From assembly GCF_001686925.1 (NCBI RefSeq), contig NZ_LVEN01000004.1, forward strand, positions 100,878 through 164,877: a stretch of 64,000 nucleotides of DNA. The letters are read 5' to 3'. A program made the translations under genes and the position numbers. The DNA comes from Flavobacterium piscis. GTDB taxonomy: Bacteria > Bacteroidota > Bacteroidia > Flavobacteriales > Flavobacteriaceae. The notes under the pieces are model-generated. The model did no database searches. It saw only the letters and a list, made by a program, of their open reading frames with translations, and had not been told where the DNA came from. Positions 35,112 to 44,200 of this stretch are shown piece after piece (the first letter of the stretch is position 1; each line of letters starts with the position of its first letter).

Positions 35112-36158
35112 TTAGCAATTTATTTCTTGCTTTTCTATAAAATTATATATCACTATAGGAAAAGGAAAAGTTTTTAATTCACTGGCATTCAATCCATTTT
35201 CGATTATTTCCGCAATTTTAACTTTCCAAAACTGAATATGAAGATGTTGATGCGAAAGTTTATGAACAATTGTAGTTTCACTACATTCTTCTACACTTAA
35301 TATAGTATAAGAAGGAAAAATATCATTTCTGACCGCTTTTGAAACAACATCAAAATCCACAATTTCAGTAGTTTCCACAAGAGGAAACTCGTATAAATTA
35401 TGCCAGATTCCTTTGTCCGTTCTTTTTTGAATTAGGGTATTACCTAAAACATCTTCTAAAATTAAATAATTAAAGAAGCGATTGGTCACTTTAAGTTTTT
35501 TTGATTTTACCGGCAAAACCGATACTTTCTTTTTTTGAAGTGCTGCACAACTTTCATTAAAAACACATATGGAACAATCGGGACTTTTAGGTACACATTG
35601 CAAAGCGCCAAACTCCATAATTGCCTGATTAAAAATTGCAGGGTTATCTTTTGGCATTAATTCATAGGCGAGTTCTGTAAATTCTTTTTTTGTTGCAGGA
35701 AGAGAAATATCCGATTCAACATCAAAATAACGAGAGAGTACACGAAACACATTACCATCAACAACAGGAACGGCTTCATTATACGAAAAAGAAGCAATTG
35801 CCGCTGCTGTATATTCTCCAACTCCTTTCAATTGTAGTAAATCTTTAAAGTTAGCAGGAAAAACTCCATTAAGCTCATTTGCGACATATTGAGACGTTTT
35901 ATGCAGATTTCTGGCGCGAGAATAGTACCCTAATCCCTGCCAAAGTTTCAAAACCTGCTCTTCTGAGGCATTTGCCAAATCAAATACAGTAGGAAATTCC
36001 TGCGTAAACGCAAAAAAATACGGCGTTCCTTGCGCAACTCTAGTCTGTTGCAACATAATTTCTGAGAGCCAAATATGGTAAGGATCGGCTGTTTTTCGCC
36101 ATGGCAAATCACGTTTGTTTTGTAAATACCATTTTATCAATATGTTAGAAAAATTCAT
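35112..36158 (-). CDS. mutY: A/G-specific adenine DNA glycosylase MutY
   Basis: From the ATG at 36158 this is 348 residues. The upstream in-frame Met at 36179 lies in the -7 element and is rejected. The helix-hairpin-helix with catalytic Asp reads LKGVGEYTAAAIASF, then VVDGNVFRV. The iron-sulfur ligands C-x6-C-x2-C-x5-C are in CVPKSPDCSICVFNESC. The C-terminal NUDIX-like domain recognises 8-oxoguanine. It removes adenine mispaired with 8-oxoG. It heads the operon with ssb and gldE-gldD. Confidence 0.95.
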   Translation of the reverse strand: MNFSNILIKWYLQNKRDLPWRKTADPYHIWLSEIMLQQTRVAQGTPYFFAFTQEFPTVFDLANASEEQVLKLWQGLGYYSRARNLHKTSQYVANELNGVFPANFKDLLQLKGVGEYTAAAIASFSYNEAVPVVDGNVFRVLSRYFDVESDISLPATKKEFTELAYELMPKDNPAIFNQAIMEFGALQCVPKSPDCSICVFNESCAALQKKKVSVLPVKSKKLKVTNRFFNYLILEDVLGNTLIQKRTDKGIWHNLYEFPLVETTEIVDFDVVSKAVRNDIFPSYTILSVEECSETTIVHKLSHQHLHIQFWKVKIAEIIENGLNASELKTFPFPIVIYNFIEKQEINC

Positions 36159-36176
36159 TGCAAAATACTTAGAATA

Positions 36177-36184
36177 CAAAAGTA
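36177..36184 (-). promoter_or_regulatory. -7 element (TACTTTTG) of the mutY-ssb-gldE-gldD operon
   Basis: TACTTTTG on the minus strand matches TAnnTTTG, with the inferred transcript start near 36170. This supports the shorter MutY start at 36158. Confidence 0.6.
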
Positions 36185-36217
36185 AATGTTTATGTAATTA
36201 AAATTTAACGAATTAGC

Positions 36218-36249
36218 TTGATTAATTATTTTTTTAATTCCTATATTTG
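36218..36249 (+). promoter_or_regulatory. Canonical promoter of the HU gene
   Basis: TTG (36218-36220) is followed after 21 nt by TATATTTG (36242-36249), fitting TTTG-N19-21-TAnnTTTG. It gives a leader of about 40-45 nt. Confidence 0.78.
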
Positions 36250-36298
36250 CAAACTCAAAAAAATAGTACACCATTTATAAAATAAAATAGGAAAGAAA

Positions 36299-36589
36299 AT
36301 GACGAAAGCAGATATCGTAGCGAAAATTTCAGAGAAACTAGGTCTTGAAAAAGGAGATGTTCAAGCAACAGTAGAAACTTTTATGGAAGAAGTTAAAACT
36401 TCATTAGAAACTGGAGACAATGTTTACCTAAGAGGTTTTGGAAGTTTTATCGTAAAAACCAGAGCTGAAAAAACAGGTAGAAACATTTCTAAAAACACCA
36501 CTATCAAAATTCCAGCACACAACATTCCTGCGTTTAAACCTGCAAAAGTTTTTGTAGAAGGAGTAAAAACAAATAACGAAGCAAAATAA
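36299..36589 (+). CDS. hup: HU-family DNA-binding protein
   Basis: This 96-residue histone-like protein begins MTKADIVAKISEKLGLEKGD. The conserved HU/IHF core reads VYLRGFGSFIVKTRAEKTGRN, then IPAHNIPAFKPAK, the DNA-inserting beta-arm proline. It bends and compacts DNA. It has a strong promoter and is followed after 31 bp by a very basic 30-codon ORF, with which it probably shares a transcript. Confidence 0.95.
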   Translation: MTKADIVAKISEKLGLEKGDVQATVETFMEEVKTSLETGDNVYLRGFGSFIVKTRAEKTGRNISKNTTIKIPAHNIPAFKPAKVFVEGVKTNNEAK

Positions 36590-36620
36590 TACTATTAATT
36601 AATCATAAAATCGACACGAT

Positions 36621-36713
36621 ATGCCAAGTGGTAAAAAAAGAAAGAGACATAAGGTAGCTACGCACAAAAGAAAAAAAAGAGCGAGAGCTAACCGTCACAA
36701 AAAGAAAAAGTAG
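36621..36713 (+). CDS. Very basic 30-residue protein downstream of HU
   Basis: An ATG-to-TAG frame of 31 codons encodes MPSGKKRKRHKVATH, then KRKKRARANRHKKKK. Twenty of 30 residues are Lys, Arg or His, with no hydrophobic core. It lies between hup and rng, 31 bp after hup, and its stop codon is inside the terminator stem (36705-36729), so the transcript is built to end just there. The composition fits a small ribosomal (THX/bS22-like) or nucleoid protein. I recall similar short basic ORFs at this locus in other flavobacteria, but could not check. Function is inferred from composition only. Confidence 0.75.
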   Translation: MPSGKKRKRHKVATHKRKKRARANRHKKKK

Positions 36714-36730
36714 TTTTAAACTACTTTTTT
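36705..36730 (+). terminator. Terminator overlapping the stop codon of the small basic ORF
   Basis: AAAAAGTAG (36705-36713) pairs with CTACTTTTT (36721-36729) with loop TTTTAAA, then more T. The left arm contains the last codons and the TAG stop. Confidence 0.8.
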
Positions 36731-36760
36731 CTTTTTAAACGTTCATTGAAATTGGAATTT

Positions 36761-36826
36761 AGTCTCAGTGACCAGTCACAGTCTGCAGCGTAAAAACTGC
36801 CAACTGATACTGAAAACTGCTAACTA
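36761..36826. repeat. CAGT-phased repeat in inverted arrangement
   Basis: The first half carries AGTCTCAGTGACCAGTCAC; the second half carries reverse-complement units (AAACTGCCAACTGATACTG). Together they can form an imperfect hairpin. It is the same family as 17401-17470 and 63826-63853. Confidence 0.65.
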
Positions 36827-36978
36827 AAATCCCCCGGGTTCAATACCTGTTAAAAAATATTGTTTAATCCATCTGTAGATAAGATTTTAGACTTTAGACT
36901 TAAGATTTTAGATTTTTTTGAATCTATACTCTTCTCTCTTTTTTCTATTTTCTGAAAAAACAGATAAAAATTTACAGT

Positions 36979-38523
36979 GTGAATAAAGAATTAATCATTA
37001 GATCTAGTTCTGAAGCCGTAGATTTTGCCTTATTAAAAGATGGAAAACTAATTGAATTACACAAGGAAGAAGAGAAAAGCAACTTTCAGGTTGGTGATAT
37101 TTTTATTGCCAAAATACGAAAACCAGTTGCCGGACTTAATGCTGCTTTTGTAAATGTGGGCTTCGAAAAAGATGCCTTTTTACATTATCACGATTTAGGA
37201 CCTAACTTAGCTTCCCAACTGAAATTCATAAAACTTGTAAGCGCAGGTAAAATAAAAGATTTCTCCCTAAAAACCTTTCAGTTTGAAAAAGAGATTGACA
37301 AAGATGGCATCATTACTGATATTTTAAGTGCCAATCAATCTGTTTTAGTTCAAGTTGTTAAAGAACCTATATCGACCAAAGGTCCAAGGATAAGCGCTGA
37401 GCTTTCATTGGCAGGAAGATTTATCGTTCTCGTTCCGTTTTCTGACCGTGTTTCTATTTCTCAAAAAATAGAGGACAAAAAGGAAAAGGATCGTCTAAAA
37501 AAACTTGTTCTATCGATCAAACCTAAAGGATTTGGTGTTATTGTTCGCACAGTAGCCGAAGGCAAAAACGTAGCCGAATTAGAAAAAGATTTGCAGAACC
37601 TGCTTGGCAGATGGACTGCAATGTGTAAAAAATTACCAACTGCTCATCATCCATCAAAAGTATTAGGAGAGCTTAACAGAGCTTCTTCGATATTAAGAGA
37701 TGTATTTAATGATACCTTTAGCGGTATTCAGATAGATGACGAAGAGTTGTTCCACCAAACGAAGGAATATCTGCAAGAAATTGCACCTTCAAAACAATCG
37801 ATTGTAAAGTTTTATCAATCAAACGACACTCCAATTTTCGAGAAATACAATATAGAGAGACAAATCAAAACTTCATTTGGACGTACCGTTTCCATGAGTA
37901 AAGGCGCCTATCTTATTATCGAACACACTGAAGCTCTTCACGTTATAGACGTAAATAGTGGAAACCGTTCGAATAAGGCGACTAACCAGGAAGATACTGC
38001 CATGGAAGTAAATATGATTGCTGCCGCTGAAATTGCCAGACAACTTCGTTTGCGTGATATGGGCGGAATAATCGTAATTGATTTTATCGATATGTCTAAT
38101 CCTGAAAACAGGAAAGTCCTGTTCGACTTCTTGCGAGAAGAAATGAGCGACGATAAAGCAAAACATAAAATCTTACCGCCTAGTAAATTTGGTTTGGTCC
38201 AAATTACCAGACAACGCGTAAGACCTGAAGTAAATATTAAAACCAGAGAAGAAGATCCAAACAATGAGCATGGCGAAATTGAAGCGCCAATTTTAATCAT
38301 TGATAAAATCGCACTGGATTTAGACAGACTTTTAAAAACCCACAAGGGTGTTGTACTTAATGTACATCCGTTTGTGGCTGCATACCTCAGTAAAGGTTTT
38401 CCATCATTACGTTCAAAATGGTTTTTTGAACATAAGAAATGGGTGAAAATCATACCTCGTGACGCTTACACGTACTTAGAATACCATTTCTATGATAAAA
38501 AAGGAAATGCTATTTCAGAATAA
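36979..38523 (+). CDS. rng: Ribonuclease G/E family endoribonuclease
   Basis: This 514-residue RNase starts at a GTG codon. An S1 RNA-binding domain occupies about 37-125 (FIAKIRKPVAGLNAAFVNVG). The catalytic DNase I-like region carries the two Mg-binding aspartates Asp324 (LHVIDVNSGNRS) and Asp368 (GGIIVIDFIDMS). The C terminus is short and has no RNase E-type scaffold, which points to RNase G. It acts in rRNA maturation and mRNA decay. The upstream gap (36731-36978) holds only repeats and low-complexity sequence, so its promoter is not clear. Confidence 0.94.
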   Translation: MNKELIIRSSSEAVDFALLKDGKLIELHKEEEKSNFQVGDIFIAKIRKPVAGLNAAFVNVGFEKDAFLHYHDLGPNLASQLKFIKLVSAGKIKDFSLKTFQFEKEIDKDGIITDILSANQSVLVQVVKEPISTKGPRISAELSLAGRFIVLVPFSDRVSISQKIEDKKEKDRLKKLVLSIKPKGFGVIVRTVAEGKNVAELEKDLQNLLGRWTAMCKKLPTAHHPSKVLGELNRASSILRDVFNDTFSGIQIDDEELFHQTKEYLQEIAPSKQSIVKFYQSNDTPIFEKYNIERQIKTSFGRTVSMSKGAYLIIEHTEALHVIDVNSGNRSNKATNQEDTAMEVNMIAAAEIARQLRLRDMGGIIVIDFIDMSNPENRKVLFDFLREEMSDDKAKHKILPPSKFGLVQITRQRVRPEVNIKTREEDPNNEHGEIEAPILIIDKIALDLDRLLKTHKGVVLNVHPFVAAYLSKGFPSLRSKWFFEHKKWVKIIPRDAYTYLEYHFYDKKGNAISE

Positions 38524-38526
38524 AAT

Positions 38527-38558
38527 AAAACCGCCTCTCGAAAGATTGGCGGTTTTTT
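38527..38558 (+). terminator. Intrinsic terminator after rng
   Basis: AAAACCGCC (38527-38535) pairs with GGCGGTTTT (38548-38556), followed by T-run. Confidence 0.8.
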
Positions 38559-38582
38559 TATGGCTTTTTTTGCGTTTTTTTT

Positions 38583-38661
38583 TCGCCACGAATTCACGAA
38601 TTTAATGTTATAATAATTCGTGAATTGCTTCGCCAATTCGCTATCGCTCGGGTCGTGGCGA
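38583..38661. repeat. Long nested inverted repeat between rng and pbpC
   Basis: Outer arms TCGCCACGA (38583-38591) and TCGTGGCGA (38653-38661) are exact. Inner arms AATTCACGAATT (38591-38602) and AATTCGTGAATT (38614-38625) are also exact. An insert of about 27 bp sits on the right. It is a dispersed-repeat-like cruciform. Confidence 0.8.
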
Positions 38662-38718
38662 TTTTTTAATGCAATTTCGTCCCATGCTTGGAATTTCTAA
38701 ATTGGAATTTTTAAAATT

Positions 38719-41115
38719 TTATTCCCTCACAATTTCAATTTTTCTTCTAATTTCATTCCCAAAAGCATCCACAACCGTAATATAATGTATTCCTGTCGTT
38801 GGAGAAATAGGCAATTCATGAAACGTTTTTGTTGTGGCTTTATAAACATCATCAACATACCAAAACAATTCTTTGTCTCTTTCAGAATAAGCAACTTTTA
38901 AAATTACAGGTTGCACTTCGCTATTAAAATTCTTCGTTAAATAAATTTTGCTGTTTGCTTTGGGATAAATAAAATCCATAGTTGTTGTTTGAGTTCCCTG
39001 ACAATCTTCTTTAAAAGGCGGCAAGGGCAAATACTCAATATGCTGGCTTTTATAATACCAAGCCATTACAGGTGGCAAAACAAACCAATTTTTGGTAACT
39101 ATATTATCAATACTTTCGCAACTACTATTGACCTGAAATTTTTCGGTTTTATCTAAATGAATCTTTTTATGATAAGGACAAACCGCTGTAGATTTTCCTT
39201 TTTTAGGAACCCATTGTTTAATTTTAGGACATTCTTCTTTAGCCAAATAACCGCTTAAGCGACAAACCTCAACTTCATCAAGATCTTTATAAGGCGTTTG
39301 AAACCATCTTTGTCTCGGTAACAAATTGAATACATCAAATAAAATGGGAGCGGCACTTGTAACTCCCGTTAGAGTTGGTCTTCCCTCGCCCGTTGCATTT
39401 CCGACCCAAATTCCCACTACATATTTAGAGTTTGTACCAATTGCCCAGGCATCGCGATTTCCAAAACTGGTTCCGGTTTTCCAGGCAATTTTCAACGAGC
39501 TGTCATAAAACTTCCAGGCTTCATCTCCTTCCGGTCGGTTTACTTCTTCCATTGCATTATACATCAGCCAAATCGATCCCGCGCCTAATATATTTTTCTG
39601 ATCTGTTTCTGATCCAAAATCAGGTTCAAAATCGTTTCTGTAATTGAGTTCCGTGAATTCTTTAGTTCGGTATTTTGCATTATTTTTAGTGTAATGATTC
39701 ACCGTAGAAGATAGATTAGCATACGTTCGGCATAAATCCCATAGATTACTTTCGGCACCACCCAAAATAAGCGATAATCCGTAATGGTCCGGCGTTTTAT
39801 TAATATCCCTTAATTTAAATTTCTGTAATTCTTCATAAAATTTATTCACACCAAAATCCTGAAGCATCAAAACTGCCGGAATATTCAAAGACCTTGACAA
39901 AGCACGATGTGCAGGGACGGCTCCATCAAAAGTTAAATTAAAATTTTGCGGAGTATACCCTGAAATTTGCGTCGGAATATCGGCTACCAAAGTATTCGGT
40001 AATAATTCGCCATCATCCAGCATTGCAGCATATAAAAGAGGCTTAAGAATACTGCCCGTACTTCTTGGCGCATCAATAATATCAACATCTTTCTGGTGAT
40101 CCCGATCTGTTGGAGCATTACCTACATAACTCATCACATTTCGATTCGAAACATCAATTACCAAAATCGCCAGATTATTAACTTCATTTTGCTTGTATTG
40201 ATTGTAATAATATCGCGCAATTTGATTGACTCTATTCTGCAAAGCATAATCAATTGTTGTTTTTACGCGTGTTCCTTCATCTTCTTTCGATACTCGTTGC
40301 AATAAATGCGGTGCAATTTGAGGCAAATCATATGGTTTTTGAGGCAATGGTTCTTCTATCGCAAGTTCATACGTTTGTTTATCAATTACTCCTTCCTGAT
40401 GTAGCTTTAGTAAAAGTCGATTACGTTTATTCAACAACTTTATCTGATTTTTACCCGGATAAATCAAACTCGGCGCATTAGGCAAAACAGCCAGAACCGC
40501 ACTTTCCGCCCATGACAATTGATTGGATTGTACCCCGAAATAACGCCATGAAGCCATTTCAAGTCCCACTACATTTCCTCCAAAAGGCGCATGTGCAGCA
40601 TACAATTCGAGAATTTCATTCTTAGAATATCCTAATTCTAATCGCGTTGCCTTGATAATTTCGATAAACTTTTCGAAATACGTTCTTCCTTTTCCTTTTC
40701 GGGATAAACGAATAACTTGTTGGGTTAATGTACTTCCTCCTCTTACGACTTTCCCTGCTTTTCTATTTTGTTTGATCGCATTTACCATCGCAATCGGATT
40801 AAATCCTGGATGTTGATAAAAGTATTCGTCTTCAAAATAAACAATACATTTCTTGAATTTATCTGGAACGCTATCCTGAGCAGGAAAACGCCATTGTCCG
40901 TCACGAGCAATTTTAGCACCTAATAATTCTCCTTCTTTACTTTCAATTACCGTAGAATAAGGTTCCTGAAATAAAGTTCGGGGTATGGAGAAATAATAAA
41001 TCAGCAAGAGCAGAAACGCAATTGCTGATTTTATTTTATTCTTTTTTATCCAGTTTATAATGCGTTGTAGAAACGCTATTAATTTATTTTTCAAGATTTT
41101 TAAATTTTGGCCCAC
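38719..41115 (-). CDS. pbpC: Penicillin-binding protein 1C (bifunctional transglycosylase/transpeptidase)
   Basis: This 798-residue protein has an N-terminal cytoplasmic stretch and one membrane helix (about 26-44). The GT51 glycosyltransferase domain has catalytic motif FEDEYFYQHPGF, then GKVVRGGSTLTQQVIRL. The transpeptidase domain has Ser355-x-x-Lys358 (STGSILKP), SLN in SRSLNIPA, and Lys546-Thr-Gly (KTGTS). A C-terminal BiPBP_C domain follows (about 700-798). It polymerises and cross-links peptidoglycan. It lies downstream of an alpha-2-macroglobulin gene, a pairing seen in many Gram-negative bacteria. Confidence 0.95.
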   Translation of the reverse strand: MGQNLKILKNKLIAFLQRIINWIKKNKIKSAIAFLLLLIYYFSIPRTLFQEPYSTVIESKEGELLGAKIARDGQWRFPAQDSVPDKFKKCIVYFEDEYFYQHPGFNPIAMVNAIKQNRKAGKVVRGGSTLTQQVIRLSRKGKGRTYFEKFIEIIKATRLELGYSKNEILELYAAHAPFGGNVVGLEMASWRYFGVQSNQLSWAESAVLAVLPNAPSLIYPGKNQIKLLNKRNRLLLKLHQEGVIDKQTYELAIEEPLPQKPYDLPQIAPHLLQRVSKEDEGTRVKTTIDYALQNRVNQIARYYYNQYKQNEVNNLAILVIDVSNRNVMSYVGNAPTDRDHQKDVDIIDAPRSTGSILKPLLYAAMLDDGELLPNTLVADIPTQISGYTPQNFNLTFDGAVPAHRALSRSLNIPAVLMLQDFGVNKFYEELQKFKLRDINKTPDHYGLSLILGGAESNLWDLCRTYANLSSTVNHYTKNNAKYRTKEFTELNYRNDFEPDFGSETDQKNILGAGSIWLMYNAMEEVNRPEGDEAWKFYDSSLKIAWKTGTSFGNRDAWAIGTNSKYVVGIWVGNATGEGRPTLTGVTSAAPILFDVFNLLPRQRWFQTPYKDLDEVEVCRLSGYLAKEECPKIKQWVPKKGKSTAVCPYHKKIHLDKTEKFQVNSSCESIDNIVTKNWFVLPPVMAWYYKSQHIEYLPLPPFKEDCQGTQTTTMDFIYPKANSKIYLTKNFNSEVQPVILKVAYSERDKELFWYVDDVYKATTKTFHELPISPTTGIHYITVVDAFGNEIRRKIEIVRE

Positions 41116-41222
41116 GGATTTTACGGATTAAACGGGTTTTCACAGATCAATTTTAAATAAAATTCTTAATCCAAAACTAAAAACCAGTGTAAATCCGTTT
41201 AATCCGCAAAACCCGTGGGCCA
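41108..41222. repeat. Long nested inverted repeat filling the gap between the alpha-2-macroglobulin gene and pbpC
   Basis: Outer arms TGGCCCACGG (41108-41117) and CCGTGGGCCA (41213-41222) are exact. Inner arms CGGATTAAACGG (41124-41135) and CCGTTTAATCCG (41195-41206) are exact. It occupies nearly the whole 116-bp spacer of an otherwise likely operon. Confidence 0.85.
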
Positions 41223-41231
41223 TTTTATTTC

Positions 41232-44200
41232 CTATTTCACCACCTCAACCCAGAATCCTTTTGTTCTGGCCAGGAATGTGTTATCGTACATCGCTTCACA
41301 TTGTAATCCAGGCAAATAATAATTCCCTAGATAAGATGCATTTAATAAGATTCTAAATACTTTAGTTTCTCTGGATTTTAATCCAAAATAGAAATTAGTT
41401 CTGTCATCTCGAATATCAATATAGTCTGCCACATTATTTGTGGCGTCTCCATAATCTGTAAAGCGAGTATTTACGATTTCGAATCCTGAAGGTAAAATTT
41501 GCGATAAGGCTACATTTTGAACACTTTCGTTTCTTTGGTTTTTAACCGTAACCTCAGCAACAAATTCAGTTCCCTGATTTATTTTCGAAACGTTGATAAC
41601 GCCGCCTTTTCTGTTTTTGAAAACGATAGCAGCCGAAACATCACTTTGGACTACATTTTCCTGTCCGATTGGCAATATCCCTGTATTCAGAACACGAACA
41701 TAAATCGTATTGCTTTTATTATTTTTTAAAGTAATACTATTAGAACCTGTTTGCACAACTAAACTTCTGTCTGCAATTGTTTTTTGAGTACTTATCGTTT
41801 CCCCTTTTCCATTTTTACTAAACTGAATATTAATTCCTTTAGGACCATTACTTGCAGCAAATTTCGACATCGCATACAAACAATAAGCAGTAGTTTGCGT
41901 ACTCATCCATTGGTTATTAGACATTTCTTTAGCTAATTTTGAAGCCATCGAGAATGCTTTTTGTTTTTGGTCTAAAAGCAACATTGTTTCTAAAGCCATT
42001 GCTCGATTTCTTTCGCTTGAACCATAATAGTAATAATTATAATCACTTGATTCACTATCAATACTGGTACGCAATAATAAATTTTGTCCGGCTGATTTTT
42101 GTCCGGCCAAAACATACGCTGCAGCCAAACGAAGCTTACTTTCGTTCGAAATACCTTTTGTTTCTCGTAATCTGTTCATTGAAGATAAATCGGCATTTCC
42201 GGCTAAAGCCAGTGTATATAAACGATAAGCCTGCGCTAAATCATTCCCATATTTTTGTTCAAAACGCCATTGTTTCGCTTCTTTTTGCTGATACGAAGTC
42301 CATTTTGATTTAAAGTTTATTGGTAAAACATAACCCTTTTTCTCTGCTTCAATCAGGAAATGTCCGGCGTATGAAGTTCCCCAATCATCGGCAATTGTAT
42401 TTCCCTGCCAATAAGGTAATCCTCCATTCGACAATTGAAAACTGCCTAATCTTGCAATTCCTGCTGTGATATTTTTTTGAATAAGTTCTTTTCTGGTCGC
42501 ATCTAAATCGACAACATCATTCAGAAATAATTGCGGAAAGACAGATGAAGTCGTTTGCTCAACACATCCATGTGGATATTGAATTAAAAACTGTAATCTT
42601 CCGTTCAAATTGATTGTTGGCATTGACGAAACCTCTAATCTTGCCTTATTACTTCCTGAAACTCCAAAGGTTTTCCATGAAATAGTTTTAGTACTATTTG
42701 GAGGTAAAAGAACATCTGTATACGTACTTGTAAGCGGATTAGGGTTTGTCATGTCAATTTCAACATCATAAACCGATCTTTCGTTTCCTGAAGTGGCAAT
42801 AACCTGAACTTTTGCAATTCCGGTTGCCGAACCTACAACTAAATTAAAATAAGCCATTTTTTCGTCAGGTTGTGCAAACGTCAATCTTTGAGTAGCACTT
42901 CCCATTACTTTTAATCCAGGGCTGGTTTTAATCTGAATTGAAACATTTTTAATCTTACTTTCTGTAGCAAAAACCGTAACCGGAAGAGTCACTTTTTCTG
43001 ATGGTGATATTTTTCTTGGCAACGAAGCCAATACCATCAACGGACTACGAACCGGAGTTGCTTTTTCTACACTTCCGTATGCACTTGTACTGGCATCACC
43101 TGCAACCACCATAGTTCTAACCGAACCAATGTATTTTGGCAATTTTAACTGATGTGATTTCGTTTGTCCTTTTTCTAATTTAAATGGCCCGTAATACAAC
43201 ACAACAGGTTTAAAACGATTTGCTTTTTTAGCTTTTCCACCGCCTAAATCCTGATCTCCACCAATACTGAAAATCTGATTTATTTTTCCGCCATAAGCAC
43301 CTATTACATCATCATAAATATCCCATGTTTTTACTCCCAAAGCTTCTCGAACATAGAAACTATCCCAGGCATTTGGTGTTTTAAAACGGGTTAAATCCAA
43401 TAATCCTTCGTCAACAACTGCAATTGTATAGGTCATTTCTTTACCTGTTTTCTCCCCTACTTTTACTGTAAAAGCCTGTTCAGGTTTTAATACATCCGGC
43501 ATTGAAAGTGTTGGTGCCAGAATGGTATTTTTATCAACAACTTCAATAGGCACGATACCGTACATACGAATTGGCGAATCATTTTTAGTCGATGCGTGTG
43601 GCTGTAAAAGTGTAATATTAAAATACACGTTTGGAGCCATCGCCGCCGTGATCGGAATTTCAACCTTAGTTTCTCCTTTTTGAGTCTTTGCCCAAATTGT
43701 TTGTACTACTCTTGATCCGTTTTCGATCGAAATTAAAGCGCGGCCACCTTCACTTGACGGGAAAGAGATCTGGGCTTTTTCGCCTACTGCATAATTATGT
43801 TTATCTGTTGAGAACACTAACATATTTGCTGTCGAAGCATCTCTGTTACGCGTTTTTCCGGACCATATTGGCCAGTCTATATTTACAGTCAATGATGTTG
43901 CATGACCACTTGTATCATCTGAAACACGAATTAAGTAACGTCCCCATTCTTCATCGGTTAGCTCAAATTCAAAACTTCCTTTTCCACTGGAATCGGTGTC
44001 AATTATGGTAGATTTATAAGATGTTGTTGAGTTTGATGAATTATAATTAGACAAATTATCACTTGACGAATCCCACCACCATCTCCAATCTACTTTGTAA
44101 ATTCTTACTTCAAGATTTTTAACCGCTTTTGGTCTTCCGTTTTCATCAACAGTAACTACCTCAAAGCGATTTTTTGCTCTGGTTTCCAGCATTCCGTATT

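Noticed and set aside
36831..36851. CCCGGGTTCAATACC resembling a tRNA T-arm
   Set aside because: No acceptor, D or anticodon arms can be paired around it, so it is a chance match.
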